Positions 45,219-55,322 of a stretch of DNA of 64,000 nucleotides are shown in pieces. A model generated the notes under the pieces. It had not been told where the DNA came from. It saw nothing but the letters and a program-made list of their open reading frames with translations, and did no database searches. Origin of the DNA: Rheinheimera texasensis DSM 17496 (GTDB taxonomy: Bacteria; Pseudomonadota; Gammaproteobacteria; Enterobacterales; Alteromonadaceae). Both the position numbers and the translations under genes were made by a program. Within the stretch, counting starts at the first letter, position 1. Each line of letters begins with the position of its first letter. The DNA lies in assembly GCF_000711985.1 (NCBI RefSeq), contig NZ_KL544006.1, forward strand, positions 1-64,000, in the 5' to 3' direction.

Positions 45219-46196
45219 TTAATGCGTCTTGCGCAGACGCTCAAGAATATAATGTTCCACATCAGCTGGCAGTACCGCCTGCACCGGCAGATAAAACCAG
45301 CCCGGTTTGGCAAAAGCCTGACACTTCACCGCGTCTTTTTCAGTCATCAGTAACGGTGTTGGGATAGATGCCAGGTCAGCCGCTGTAAACGCATGATGGT
45401 CGGCAAACCAGTGTTGCCCTGCCAGCTGAAAGCCGGCTTTTTGCACTGTCGCCGCAAAACGCTGCGGATTACCAATACCGCTGACCAACTGCAGCGATGC
45501 GGTGCTATCAAGCGCCGCGTCAGCATGTTGCAGCGGCTTTGGCACACCGGGTTGCAAATGAAAATTGCCACGAACCTGGCCAGACAATGGCGCGTCCTGC
45601 CCACCGTTGCTGAGCACCACATCAGCCTGCGCCAGCCGCCAGGCGCCCTCCCGTAATGGCCCGGCGGGCAACAGCAACCCATTACCAATGCCACGACTGG
45701 CGTCAATCAGGATAATTTCAAGGTCACGTTCCAGCGCATAATGCTGCAGACCATCGTCGCAGATGACGATATTGCAATCCGTCGTGGCCAGCAAAAATTC
45801 ACCACCTTGCACCCGGTCCGGAAAAATCACCACAGGACATCCAGAGCGCCGCGCCAGCAACACAGGTTCGTCACCGCACTGGCTTGGGCTGTCGTCCGGC
45901 TTGACCAGGCGCGGAGCATTCAGTTTTACACCATAACCCCGGCTGATAATGCCGGGCCGCCAGCCATGCGCCTGCAACAATTCGCACAAGCGCAGGGTGA
46001 CCGGCGTTTTGCCAGTGCCGCCGACGCTGATATTGCCGACCACCACCACCGGCACCCGCAAACGCTGCGGCGTTTTTAGGCCTAAGCGAAAGACCAACCG
46101 GCGAGCGGCGCTGAGGAATCCAAACAACAGACTAAGCGGCAGTAACAACCAGCTCCAGCCGAATTTTTGATACCAGCTGCGCTCTAATGCGTTCAA
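45219..46196 (-). CDS. lpxK: Tetraacyldisaccharide 4'-kinase
   Basis: This 325-residue membrane-associated enzyme phosphorylates the lipid A precursor at the 4' position. The N-terminal hydrophobic segment (WSWLLLPLSLLFGFLSAA, about 14-31) anchors it to the inner membrane, and the P-loop is VGNISVGGTGKTPV (near 51). DDGLQHYALERD is the second conserved motif. Its start overlaps the msbA stop by four bases. Confidence 0.97.
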   Translation of the reverse strand: MNALERSWYQKFGWSWLLLPLSLLFGFLSAARRLVFRLGLKTPQRLRVPVVVVGNISVGGTGKTPVTLRLCELLQAHGWRPGIISRGYGVKLNAPRLVKPDDSPSQCGDEPVLLARRSGCPVVIFPDRVQGGEFLLATTDCNIVICDDGLQHYALERDLEIILIDASRGIGNGLLLPAGPLREGAWRLAQADVVLSNGGQDAPLSGQVRGNFHLQPGVPKPLQHADAALDSTASLQLVSGIGNPQRFAATVQKAGFQLAGQHWFADHHAFTAADLASIPTPLLMTEKDAVKCQAFAKPGWFYLPVQAVLPADVEHYILERLRKTH

Positions 46197-47944
46197 GCAC
46201 TGTCCCCAAACTGCATTTTATACAAACTGGCATAATAGCCGTCTTGCGCCAGCAGGCTTTGATGGGTACCACGCTCGACAATGCGGCCCTGATCCATCAC
46301 CAGAATTAAATCCGCTTTTTCAATGGTCGACAGCCGGTGCGCGATGACGATGCTGGTGCGGTTTTTCAGCAATTCATCCAATGCAGCCTGAATTTTACGT
46401 TCAGATTCAGTATCTAAAGCTGATGTGGCTTCATCCAGAATCAATACCGGCGCTTGTTTTAACAAGGCCCGGGCAATGGCGATACGCTGGCGCTGGCCAC
46501 CGGATAACATCACGCCATTTTCACCAATCATGGTATCGAGCCCATCTGGCAACTGACGGGCAAATTCCAGCACATGGGCTTTTTCAGCCACAAGTTCCAG
46601 CTGTTCGCGGCTCAGTTCACCGCGGTAGGCATAAGCAATATTGTTGGCGATAGTGTCATTAAACAGCACCACCTGCTGTGATACCACCGCAATCTGCCGT
46701 CGTAAACTACTCAGCCTGCAGTCCTGCACCCGATGGCCATCGAGCAGGATCTCGCCCTGACTGATTTCATAAAAACGCGGTAATAGACTGGAAATAGTCG
46801 TTTTACCGCTGCCGGAACGTCCCACCAGCGCCACCGTCTGACCTGGCTCGACGTCAAAATTGATGTCTTTTAATACCAGCTGTTCATGGCCAGGGTACTG
46901 AAAATTCAGATTCTGAACTGATAAAGCACCCCGAACGTTTTCCAGTTCCACAGTGCCATGGTCTTGCTCCGGTTGTTGATCAAGCACTGCAAACACCGAC
47001 TGCGCAGCCGCCATGCCTTTTTGGAACTCGCCGTTGATGGTGGTCAGTTGCTTCAGTGGTTTTAACAGCATCGTCATCGACACGATGATGGTAGTAAAAA
47101 TGCCCGGCGTCAGTTGTTCAAGCATTTCAGGAAAACTCGCCATATAGACGACAAAAGCCACGGCAAAAGAGGCAATAACCTGAATAAGCGATACCGACAT
47201 AGCGCGGGTGGACTCGAGTTTGACATCAAGCTGCCGGTTCTGGTTATTGACGCCGGCGAAACGGTCGGATTCCAGCTGCTCACCGCCAAATGCCAGAATA
47301 ACTTTGTGACCATTGAGCATCTGTTCAGAGCTGCTGGTCACATTGCCCATGGAGGATTGCATGCGTTTGCTGATGTCACGGAAACGTCTGGAAACGGCCG
47401 CGACGATGACGGCAATCAGCGGCGTGATAATTAGGAAAATTGCCGACAATTGCCAGCTTTTGTAAAACATCACGGCAACCAGACCTATCACCAGAGCACC
47501 CTCGTGCAGCAAAGCCGCCAGTGCTTTACTCGATGCCTGTTTAATTTGTTCGGCGTCGTAGGTGATGCGGGAAATCAGTTCGCCGGTGCTGTGTTGGTCA
47601 TGGTAGCTGACCGGCAGCTTGATCATGTGTTCAAACAACTGCTGGCGCAAATCTTTCACCACATGGGTGCCGGCCCAGTGCAGGCAATAAGTAGCGATAA
47701 AATTCAAGATCCCGCGGATGGTAAACATCAGGATCAACGCCAGTGGGATCATGGCAAGGTAGTCGTAGTCTTTTTCGGCGATGCCGCGGTCAATAAAATC
47801 ACCAAATTTGGCAATAAACAGGGCATCAATTAAGGCATAACCAATCATGCCAAAAGTCGCCAGGATAAAACCGCCACGATACGGTTTCATATATCGCATA
47901 AGGCGGCGGAATGTAGCGGTCGTCGATGGCTGGGGAGCAGTCAA
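46193..47944 (-). CDS. msbA: Lipid A export ATP-binding/permease MsbA
   Basis: This 583-residue homodimeric ABC exporter flips core-lipid A across the inner membrane. It has six membrane helices (about 20-320), then the ATPase with Walker A GRSGSGKTT (near 377), signature LSGGQRQR and Walker B LILDEATSALD. The length matches E. coli (582). It heads the msbA-lpxK-ycaR-kdsB unit. The 72 bases separating it from comEC on the same strand hold no evident terminator. Confidence 0.98.
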   Translation of the reverse strand: MTAPQPSTTATFRRLMRYMKPYRGGFILATFGMIGYALIDALFIAKFGDFIDRGIAEKDYDYLAMIPLALILMFTIRGILNFIATYCLHWAGTHVVKDLRQQLFEHMIKLPVSYHDQHSTGELISRITYDAEQIKQASSKALAALLHEGALVIGLVAVMFYKSWQLSAIFLIITPLIAVIVAAVSRRFRDISKRMQSSMGNVTSSSEQMLNGHKVILAFGGEQLESDRFAGVNNQNRQLDVKLESTRAMSVSLIQVIASFAVAFVVYMASFPEMLEQLTPGIFTTIIVSMTMLLKPLKQLTTINGEFQKGMAAAQSVFAVLDQQPEQDHGTVELENVRGALSVQNLNFQYPGHEQLVLKDINFDVEPGQTVALVGRSGSGKTTISSLLPRFYEISQGEILLDGHRVQDCRLSSLRRQIAVVSQQVVLFNDTIANNIAYAYRGELSREQLELVAEKAHVLEFARQLPDGLDTMIGENGVMLSGGQRQRIAIARALLKQAPVLILDEATSALDTESERKIQAALDELLKNRTSIVIAHRLSTIEKADLILVMDQGRIVERGTHQSLLAQDGYYASLYKMQFGDSA

Positions 47945-48016
47945 AATAGCTTTCCTGACAATAACAAAACCCCGGCATTCTACCTGTTTAATGAACGGGT
48001 TTCAGCATCTGCCCGG

Positions 48017-50317
48017 CTATTTTTCCAGCCAGCGCGCAAACCGCCGCGGCCGGTATTGCTCATATTGTAATGCCTGAGCACTCAGATGCAGCCGCACAGC
48101 GCCACTTTCGGCGGTGTTGAGTAGCGGAATTTGCAGCAGACTCAGCCGTGCCTGAGTGTCTGCTGCGGGATGACCAAACTGATTCTGAAAACCACTGCTG
48201 GCCACTGCCAGCCTAGGCTGTAACGCCTGCAGAAAAGCCAGACTACTGGCAGTTTTACTACCGTGATGACCAAGCACCAGCACATCGATGCCGGCAAACT
48301 GCCGGGTGATCGCACTCGCAACTGTCATTTCGCGCCGGCCTAAATCCCCCGGTAATAGCAACCGGTAGCGGCCGGTATCAATCAGCACAGCACAGGAATC
48401 CTCGTTGCCTGGCTCGGGCTGATAAGCACTGGCTCTGAACGCCTGTAACCGCACACCGCGCCAAAACGGCGGCAAATCCATGCAGTGAAATCTGGGAGCC
48501 AGCCGGCGGATATCGCTGACCAGCACGGCTTTTGGATATCGTGAACGCAACAGCGGCCAGTCGCCACTGTGGTCGCTGTCGTCATGGCTCACCACCACGT
48601 AGTCGAGCTGACGGATACCGAGGTAGCGCAAAAATGGCAACACCACCTGACGGGTGGCACTGACGGCACCATAGGCAGGCCCAAGATCAAATAAAATCGC
48701 GTGGTCGCCCTGTTGCAACAGTGCGCTGCTGCCCTGGCCGACATCCAGCAGATGAAAATACAGCGGTTGTTCTGACAATAGCCCCTTTGCTGAGGCAGAC
48801 TCACTGGCACTAAACAATAGCGGCAATATAGGCAACAACAGCGGCAGCGCCGCCCACTGCCATCGGCCGCGGCAAAACCAGCCTAGCAGCAAAGGCGGCA
48901 TCAGCAACAAAGCGCCATACCAGGGCAGCGCCGGCAGACTCCACCAACCATCAGCCAAAGCCGCCCATTGCAACGCCTGCAGCAGTGGCCAGTACAACAA
49001 ATCCAGCCATTGCCAAGCAAATAGTGGCACCGCATCAGTCAGGCATAACCAGCCAAACAGCATTAACAAGATTGGGATGCCCAACAGCGTCATCAGCGGT
49101 AACAATAATAAATTCAGCCAGAATGCAAAAGGCGCTGCGCCCTGAAACAGCAATAAGCTCACGGGCAACAGCAACAGGCTAAAACCGAGCTGAAAGCTGG
49201 CAAAACGCCGGCACAGCGGCCAAAAGCCGGGTCTGAGTGGTTGCTGCCATTCCAATAATGCCAACAACGCCAGTGCCAGCGCCGACAGCCAGAAACTAAA
49301 ACTGAATAACCAGAATGGCCAAATCAGCAGTAACACTGCACTGAGCACCCAGCTGAGCTGCCACAACGAAACCCTTCGCCAGCACAGTCGCAGCAATACC
49401 AGCAACGACAAGGTCAGCACAGAGCGTAGCGTCGGAATAGCAAAGCCGGCCAGCATGGCGTAACCCCAGGCAACTGACAAGGCAAAGGCCCATAATGTCG
49501 CGCTGCGCCAGGGCTGCGGCAACCCAAGCCATGCCCACAGCGGCTTCGTCAGTAAACACAAACCAAATAACAACGCGATATGCATGCCGGAGATCGACAG
49601 CAAGTGCGCCATGCCCGCATGCTGCACGCCAAGCCATAATTCATCACTGAACGGCCTGTCACCTATGGTCAGCGCCAGCCATAGCGGATAAGCCTTATAT
49701 TGCTGACAGCAAGCGGCGAATCGGTCGGCCAGCTGCTGACGCAGACTGGGTGTATCCGTTAGCAGCACTGCAGTTGCGCGGCTTTGTAAGGTCGCAACCG
49801 CTATGACGCCATCGACCAGCGCATTGGCTTCCCGCCACGGACTACCCGGATTGGCGAGGCCACGCACGGCTTTGAATTTCACCGGCAAACGCCACTGCTG
49901 GCCAGCTTTGACAACTGGAAGCGTTTGGCCGGCTTCGGCGTACCAACGCACTTCGATCAACCGGCCGGCGGCGACTTGCGGTTTTTCTGCGCAGTCGTCA
50001 CTGAACTGCAAGACAAAACGACTATTTTCGACGAATTGACGCGGCAGACTGACCACTCGGCCACAAACTTCTGTGGTATGCTCGGCCACAACTTGTGTAC
50101 TAATGTGTTGATGTTGTTGCAGCTGCCAGCTCAGGCAAAGCAGATAAGTCAGAGCGCCGCATATACAGGCATGATAACGCCGCAGCCAAGCCGGCAGCAG
50201 CGGCGCGACCAAGAGTGCAAGCAGGCAGACCAAAGCCAGCGGACGTAACGGCGGTAATTGCTCCAGCCACAACGCCAGCAACGCTGCGGCCAGCACACCA
50301 AAGCTAAAACGTTCCAT
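48017..50317 (-). CDS. comEC: ComEC/Rec2 DNA-uptake channel
   Basis: This 766-residue inner-membrane protein has an N-terminal DUF4131-type region with two helices (about 1-60) and an OB-like domain (about 70-170). A competence domain follows with many helices (about 210-490; ISGMHIALLFGL). The C-terminal metallo-beta-lactamase-like domain (about 520-760) keeps the HxDxDH motif in SHDDSDHSGD and GHHGSKTA. It moves single-stranded DNA into the cytoplasm during transformation. The intact metal motif suggests an active nuclease domain. It is upstream of msbA and divergent from the DUF2062 genes by only 25 bases. Confidence 0.95.
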   Translation of the reverse strand: MERFSFGVLAAALLALWLEQLPPLRPLALVCLLALLVAPLLPAWLRRYHACICGALTYLLCLSWQLQQHQHISTQVVAEHTTEVCGRVVSLPRQFVENSRFVLQFSDDCAEKPQVAAGRLIEVRWYAEAGQTLPVVKAGQQWRLPVKFKAVRGLANPGSPWREANALVDGVIAVATLQSRATAVLLTDTPSLRQQLADRFAACCQQYKAYPLWLALTIGDRPFSDELWLGVQHAGMAHLLSISGMHIALLFGLCLLTKPLWAWLGLPQPWRSATLWAFALSVAWGYAMLAGFAIPTLRSVLTLSLLVLLRLCWRRVSLWQLSWVLSAVLLLIWPFWLFSFSFWLSALALALLALLEWQQPLRPGFWPLCRRFASFQLGFSLLLLPVSLLLFQGAAPFAFWLNLLLLPLMTLLGIPILLMLFGWLCLTDAVPLFAWQWLDLLYWPLLQALQWAALADGWWSLPALPWYGALLLMPPLLLGWFCRGRWQWAALPLLLPILPLLFSASESASAKGLLSEQPLYFHLLDVGQGSSALLQQGDHAILFDLGPAYGAVSATRQVVLPFLRYLGIRQLDYVVVSHDDSDHSGDWPLLRSRYPKAVLVSDIRRLAPRFHCMDLPPFWRGVRLQAFRASAYQPEPGNEDSCAVLIDTGRYRLLLPGDLGRREMTVASAITRQFAGIDVLVLGHHGSKTASSLAFLQALQPRLAVASSGFQNQFGHPAADTQARLSLLQIPLLNTAESGAVRLHLSAQALQYEQYRPRRFARWLEK

Positions 50318-50342
50318 GTTTCAATTTGGTTAATGAGATGTA

Positions 50343-50867
50343 ATGGCTAAGAACTTTATTAAAAAATACCTGCCAGATCCAGATCTGATCAGAAATCATA
50401 AATCGATGCAGATATTTGGCAAATTCCTGCACGACGGCAATCTGTGGCATCTGCACCGCCGATCTGCCCGCGGCGCTTTCGCTGCAGGCCTGTTCGCCGC
50501 CTTGATGCCGATGCCGGGCCAGACGGTCTTAGCTGCCGCACTCGCCATTATTTTTCGCTGTAATATTCCGATCGCCGTGGCATTATGCTGGCTGACCAAC
50601 CCCTTCACCATGGCACCAATTTTTTACATTTGCTACAACATCGGTACCTGGGTGCTTGGCATGCCGCCGTTAAATGTGGAGTTTCACGCCACTTTTGAGT
50701 GGCTGATCGCCAGTATCGACTCGGTGGGTAAACCGTTTTTGGTCGGTAGTCTGATTTTCGCCGCAATGGTGTCCACTGCGGCGTGGTTTTTAATCGACTG
50801 GTTTTGGATCATTGCGGTGCGCCGTGCCTGGCGCAAAAGAGCCGAACGGCACAAACCTGCGGTTTAA
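50343..50867 (+). CDS. DUF2062 membrane protein (first copy)
   Basis: This 174-residue protein has a basic N-terminus (KKYLPDPDLIRNHKSMQIFG) and three or four hydrophobic segments (about 43-62, 70-90 and 130-155). The central ALCWLTNPFTMAPIFYICYNIG region is typical of DUF2062. Function is unknown; the family is common near comEC or lol genes in gammaproteobacteria. A second copy follows eight bases later. Confidence 0.9.
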   Translation: MAKNFIKKYLPDPDLIRNHKSMQIFGKFLHDGNLWHLHRRSARGAFAAGLFAALMPMPGQTVLAAALAIIFRCNIPIAVALCWLTNPFTMAPIFYICYNIGTWVLGMPPLNVEFHATFEWLIASIDSVGKPFLVGSLIFAAMVSTAAWFLIDWFWIIAVRRAWRKRAERHKPAV

Positions 50868-50875
50868 TCTGGCCG

Positions 50876-51397
50876 ATGAAAGTAAAACCCGCTTCCCGCC
50901 GTTTCTGGCAGCTGCCTGATGCAGAAACACTGCGTCAGCAAGCCTGGTTACAAAAATTTGGCCCGAAATTAAACTCGCCGGCGTTATGGCGCCTGCGACG
51001 CCGTTCTTTACAGCGCGCCTGTGCTGTCGGGTTGTTTTGTGCCTGGCTGCCGTTACCCATCCAGATGTTACTGGCAGCGGCTCTGGCTATCCGCTTTGGA
51101 GCGCATCTGCCACTGGCGCTTGGGCTGGTGTGGTTGAATAATCCGCTGACGTTACCGCTGTTGATTGTGGCCGGTTATCAGGCTGGTGTGATGATTTTGC
51201 AGATGCCGGCGCTGGATTTTGAGTTTGAAGCCAGCTGGCAATGGCTGGCCGCTTCATTGCATCAGGTCGGGGTGCCGCTGCTGACCGGCTCTGTGGTGTT
51301 GGGCCTGTTATCGGCACTTCTGAGCTGGCCTTTGTCAGCGCGGATTTGGCATTTCCATATACGCCAACGCCGCGCCAAAGCTGCAAAACGCAGTTAA
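50876..51397 (+). CDS. DUF2062 membrane protein (second copy)
   Basis: This 173-residue paralogue of the preceding gene has the same layout: a basic start, RRSLQRACAVGLFCAWLPLPIQ as the first helix region and VWLNNPLTLPLLIVAGYQAG as the conserved centre. The start at 50876 (MKVKPASRRFW) is chosen because it follows the previous stop directly; the longer ORF to 50783 overlaps that gene by 85 bases. Its stop overlaps the convergent lolE stop by four bases. Confidence 0.88.
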   Translation: MKVKPASRRFWQLPDAETLRQQAWLQKFGPKLNSPALWRLRRRSLQRACAVGLFCAWLPLPIQMLLAAALAIRFGAHLPLALGLVWLNNPLTLPLLIVAGYQAGVMILQMPALDFEFEASWQWLAASLHQVGVPLLTGSVVLGLLSALLSWPLSARIWHFHIRQRRAKAAKRS

Positions 51398-52632
51398 TAC
51401 TGCCCCAGCACTTGTGCCGGCTCAACCCGGGCGGCGCGGCGCGCCGGATAAATAGTGGCCAGCAGGCTCAGTACCAGTGCCACAGTCACCGTCAACACCA
51501 GATCCGGCCACTGAATTTGCGCAGGCAAAGTGTCAATGAAATAGATGGTAGGGTCGAGTAAACTGCGCCCGAGCAGTGTGGAGACCAGACCAAATACATT
51601 CTCAATCTGCCAGGCCAATACAAGTCCAGCCAGTGCGCCCCACAATGTGCCTTTGACCCCATTTAGCCAGCCCAGCCAGATAAAAGCGCGTACCAGCACC
51701 GCAGGCTTTGTACCCATGGTCAGTAAAATGGCGATATCCGCTTCTTTTTCCCGCACAGCCATCACCAACGTCGCGACGATGTTAAAACAGGCCACAGAGA
51801 TCACCAGCGCCAACACCAGATATAAGATGCTGCGCACCATCTGGATATCCTGATACAGATGGCCCTGAGTGCGGAACCAGTCCAGCATATAAACATAGTC
51901 AGTGGCCTGACTTCCAAGCTCCCGCGCCATATTTCCGGCCTGAAAAATATCCTGAATTTTAAAAGCAAAACCCTGCACAGAGCCAGGAGGCATGGTCAGC
52001 CAGTCACCCAGTGCATCAAGCTGTACCCAGATTTGCTGATAATCGAGCTGTCCGCCGATACCGACGATGGCAATCACTTCAAGCAGCACGTTTTTCTGGC
52101 CGGCTAAATCGCCCTGTTCGGTCAGCTCCGGCAGCATCAACTGCACTTGTTCGCCGACTTTGACGCCGAGTTCTTTCGCCACGCCCTCGCCTAAAATCAC
52201 CTGCTGCGCTGTGGGGTCGCTCAACACACCACTTTTGACAAACTGGTCGAGCTGACTGATGCCGCTTTCATAAGCCAAATCGATGCCGCGGACCGCAATG
52301 GCTTTAACTTTACCCTGAGCGCGCAGCAAACCATCGGTGCGGATATATGGCGCAGCGGCGACAACGCCGGGCTGATTGCTCAAATGCTGTAATTTCGCCG
52401 GCCAGTTGGCGATAGGTTTATCCACTGCCTGCAGCTCGACATGCGGAATGACATTGAGCAGTTTTTGCTCCAGTGCTTGTTCAAAGCCATTCATCACCGA
52501 CAACGCCAAAATCAGAATAGCCACGCCAAGACCAATGCCCCAGGTTGAAGACGCGGCAATAAAACGGATAAATGCGCTGCTGGAACGGGTATGGCGATAA
52601 CGCTGTGCCAGCTGCCAGGACAGGCTAGCCAT
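51394..52632 (-). CDS. lolE: Lipoprotein-releasing system membrane subunit LolE
   Basis: This 412-residue inner-membrane subunit of the LolCDE complex extracts outer-membrane lipoproteins. It has one N-terminal helix (about 25-50), a large periplasmic MacB-like domain (about 55-260) and three C-terminal helices (about 270-400). The motif [21 protein letters not shown] is the LolC/E start. It is third in the order lolC-lolD-lolE, which is why I call it LolE; the first and third genes are paralogues, so the letter rests on order. It overlaps lolD by eight bases. Confidence 0.93.
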   Translation of the reverse strand: MASLSWQLAQRYRHTRSSSAFIRFIAASSTWGIGLGVAILILALSVMNGFEQALEQKLLNVIPHVELQAVDKPIANWPAKLQHLSNQPGVVAAAPYIRTDGLLRAQGKVKAIAVRGIDLAYESGISQLDQFVKSGVLSDPTAQQVILGEGVAKELGVKVGEQVQLMLPELTEQGDLAGQKNVLLEVIAIVGIGGQLDYQQIWVQLDALGDWLTMPPGSVQGFAFKIQDIFQAGNMARELGSQATDYVYMLDWFRTQGHLYQDIQMVRSILYLVLALVISVACFNIVATLVMAVREKEADIAILLTMGTKPAVLVRAFIWLGWLNGVKGTLWGALAGLVLAWQIENVFGLVSTLLGRSLLDPTIYFIDTLPAQIQWPDLVLTVTVALVLSLLATIYPARRAARVEPAQVLGQY

Positions 52633-53302
52633 GCAGCTCTCCTAATTTGCCATCACGCATATACAGCTGACGGTCGAGTTTTGCCGCCAGGTCCGGGTCA
52701 TGCGTCACCACAATAAAGCTGGTGCCCAAATCACGATTAAGTTCACGCATCAGCTGATAGATGCTTTCCGCGGTTTGGTGGTCGAGGTTACCGGTCGGTT
52801 CATCAGCCAGAATCAGCGAAGGCTCTCCCACGACAGCGCGGGCAATGGCGACGCGCTGGCGCTCGCCGCCACTCAATTCCGAAGGCCGGTGGGTCAGGCG
52901 ATGCCCCAAACCGACCCGCTCTAACATCTGGCGAGCTTTGTTCAGCGCATCGCTTTGCGCCACACCGCGAATAAGTAGCGGCATCGCGACGTTTTCTTCG
53001 GCGGTAAAATCCATCAACAGATGGTGGAACTGATAAATAAACCCAAGTTGCTGGTTACGCAGCTGCGCTTTTTGCGTTGGATTTAATGCAGAAATTTTCT
53101 GGCCTGCGAGAATTAGTTCACCACTATCGGCCTGGTCTAAAGTCCCGAGAATATGCAATAAGGTACTTTTACCTGAACCCGAGCTGCCGACAATCGCCAC
53201 CATCTGGCCAGCCGGCACCTGCAAATTGATCTGATGCAGCACCGGCGTGACATGGGCGCCATCGCGGTAACTTTTACAGAGATTCTCACAGCGTAACATC
53301 AT
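52625..53302 (-). CDS. lolD: Lipoprotein-releasing ATPase LolD
   Basis: This 225-residue ABC ATPase drives LolCDE. Walker A is GSSGSGKST (near 39), the signature is LSGGERQR and Walker B is [14 protein letters not shown]. The length equals E. coli LolD (233) within normal range. It overlaps lolE and follows lolC by 54 bases. Confidence 0.98.
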   Translation of the reverse strand: MMLRCENLCKSYRDGAHVTPVLHQINLQVPAGQMVAIVGSSGSGKSTLLHILGTLDQADSGELILAGQKISALNPTQKAQLRNQQLGFIYQFHHLLMDFTAEENVAMPLLIRGVAQSDALNKARQMLERVGLGHRLTHRPSELSGGERQRVAIARAVVGEPSLILADEPTGNLDHQTAESIYQLMRELNRDLGTSFIVVTHDPDLAAKLDRQLYMRDGKLGELHG

Positions 53303-53356
53303 GATTTTTTTGCCTGTCTTTTAGTCATCGTGTAGCGCTTATTCGTCATGCAGCAC

Positions 53357-54547
53357 TTATTCATCACGCAGCACTGCAGCAGGTTCTACCTGAACTGCGC
53401 GCCAGGCCGGGTATATCACGGCCAGAGCCGTTAGCAACACCGCTGACAACATGATCAGCAGTACATCGCTCCACTGCAAAATGACCGGTAATGCCAGGCC
53501 CTGCACCAGCTGTAAGCCCAACAGTGCCAACAAGTCATTTAAGCTAAGCGTTAACAACACGCCGGCAACAGCACCTGTCAATGCTCCGGTCACGCCGTGG
53601 CTCATGCCCTGGGCTGCGAACACATAAAACAGCTGCTGATTGGTCATGCCCTGAGTTTTTAAGATGGCCACTTCGCGTTGTTTCTCAGTCACCATCATTA
53701 CCAGCGCGGAAACGATGTTAAAGGCGGCAACCGCGACGATCAGCAACAACATCAGCCACATCATGGCTTTTTCCATCGCCACGGCGGAAAACAGTTTGCC
53801 ATGGCTTTGCCGCCAGTCGGTGACGGCGTTGATGCCATCCAGCTTACTCAGCTCCGTTTGTAACTCTGGTGCTAAAAACGCGTCGTTAAGGCTAATACGC
53901 CAGGCAGTTTCTTTGTTGCCGGTCAGTTTCTGCAGGTCCTGCAAACGCAGGAGCACCACCACTTTGTCCACCTCTGATCCGGTATCAAAAATGCCGGCAA
54001 CAGTAAAATTGCGCTGACGCGGCATCCAGCCAAGCGGCGTATAGCTGCCGCCGTTTGGTAAAATTAAACGAATTTGCTGGCCGAGCCGCACCCGCAGTTT
54101 GTCAGCAAGTGCACTGCCAAGCACCACCTGATAACGGCTTGCGGCGAATTCCTGCCAGTCGCCTTGCTGCAGCGACTGCTGCAAAAACGTCGGCAAGGCA
54201 TTGACGTCAACGCCCTGCAACATAGCACCGGTTAAGTCTTTACTGGATTGGATCAGCGCTTCGCTTTGCAAAAACGGGCTGACCTGGGCAATAGCCGGAA
54301 ATTGCTGTGACAAACGCTGTGGCAGCGTGGTGTCGGCGCTTTGCACGATGAGATGCGGGATCACACCCAAAATACGTTTTTTCAGCTCGCCCTCAAAGCC
54401 ATTCATCACCGAACTGACCACGGTCAATGCCAGCACACCGAGAAAAATCCCGGCCACTGAAAACAAGGTGATAAACGACAGGAAGGCATTACCTTTACGG
54501 CTCTGGCTGTAACGTAACCCTATGAATAATGAAACAGGAACTTGCAT
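53357..54547 (-). CDS. lolC: Lipoprotein-releasing system membrane subunit LolC
   Basis: This 396-residue paralogue of LolE has the same one-plus-three helix layout and periplasmic domain. The N-terminus RYSQSRKGNAFLSFITLFSVAGIFLGV is the usual LolC opening. It is the first gene of lolCDE and is divergent from the PilZ-like gene across 85 bases. LolC carries the hook contacting LolA in E. coli; the corresponding proline-rich loop was not checked here. Confidence 0.95.
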   Translation of the reverse strand: MQVPVSLFIGLRYSQSRKGNAFLSFITLFSVAGIFLGVLALTVVSSVMNGFEGELKKRILGVIPHLIVQSADTTLPQRLSQQFPAIAQVSPFLQSEALIQSSKDLTGAMLQGVDVNALPTFLQQSLQQGDWQEFAASRYQVVLGSALADKLRVRLGQQIRLILPNGGSYTPLGWMPRQRNFTVAGIFDTGSEVDKVVVLLRLQDLQKLTGNKETAWRISLNDAFLAPELQTELSKLDGINAVTDWRQSHGKLFSAVAMEKAMMWLMLLLIVAVAAFNIVSALVMMVTEKQREVAILKTQGMTNQQLFYVFAAQGMSHGVTGALTGAVAGVLLTLSLNDLLALLGLQLVQGLALPVILQWSDVLLIMLSAVLLTALAVIYPAWRAVQVEPAAVLRDE

Positions 54548-54632
54548 CCTTTTCTCAGGACTTCAGCCATACAAAGTGATAAAGTAGCGGAATCATAGAG
54601 ATAAACGGGGGCGCTTACAAGCGCGGTGCAGC

Positions 54633-55232
54633 ATGGACTCCACACAACTGAACCTGTTGAAAGAGCAATACAACGATTATTTCATTATTGAACACGACAT
54701 TCGCATCAACGTAAAACCTTTCGCTGGCGAAGAGCCGGATGAACAGCAGTTTGAACGACTGATCCCGGAACCCTTTCTGATGGCTGGCGAACAGGTTTTG
54801 TTAGAGCAATCAGCACTGAAATCATTGAACCGGCTCGGTGAGCTGGCAGAAGAGCTGGCCGTTTATCTGCGCATTCAGGCGCGCAAAATCGACAGCATGA
54901 TGCGATATATTTTGATGCAGCAGGATGACCCGCAATGCCGCCACTTCAGTCACAGTTATGGCGGCTCTGCCCTGTGTTTTGATCACGAAACCGCTTTTAC
55001 CGAAGGCACGCTGCTCGAAGTGAAAATGTTTATGGACAATAGTGACGGCGCGGTTTTTGCGCTGGTGCGGGTGATTGGGGTTGAACCTGTCGGCGATAAA
55101 TTCCGTATCCGCACCACTTACACCCGCATCCGCGAACAAGACCGTGAGCTGATAGTGCGCGCCAGCCTGCATCAGCAGTCGCGTCAGCTCAAGCGCAAAG
55201 CGGAACTGCGCCAGCAGCAAGGCCAGGCCTGA
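54633..55232 (+). CDS. PilZ-like protein with degenerate c-di-GMP motif
   Basis: This 199-residue soluble protein has a helical N-terminal part (about 1-95) followed by a PilZ-like beta-barrel (about 100-180). The usual RxxxR motif is not visible, and the (D/N)xSxxG motif is reduced to HSYGGSAL, so it may not bind c-di-GMP. A basic helical tail (RQLKRKAELRQQQ) ends it. The family call is from memory: similar PilZ genes precede mfd in related genomes. It is a single gene between lolC and mfd, with a weak CCGGC-TCAT-GCCGG stem past its stop. Confidence 0.65.
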   Translation: MDSTQLNLLKEQYNDYFIIEHDIRINVKPFAGEEPDEQQFERLIPEPFLMAGEQVLLEQSALKSLNRLGELAEELAVYLRIQARKIDSMMRYILMQQDDPQCRHFSHSYGGSALCFDHETAFTEGTLLEVKMFMDNSDGAVFALVRVIGVEPVGDKFRIRTTYTRIREQDRELIVRASLHQQSRQLKRKAELRQQQGQA

Positions 55233-55322
55233 GCAGAAACGTACCGGCTCATGCCGGCATTTGTGATTTGCCAGCCCAACCGCTGGCGCTAGTTTAGATG
55301 TTTGACACGGAAACCTGCACCG

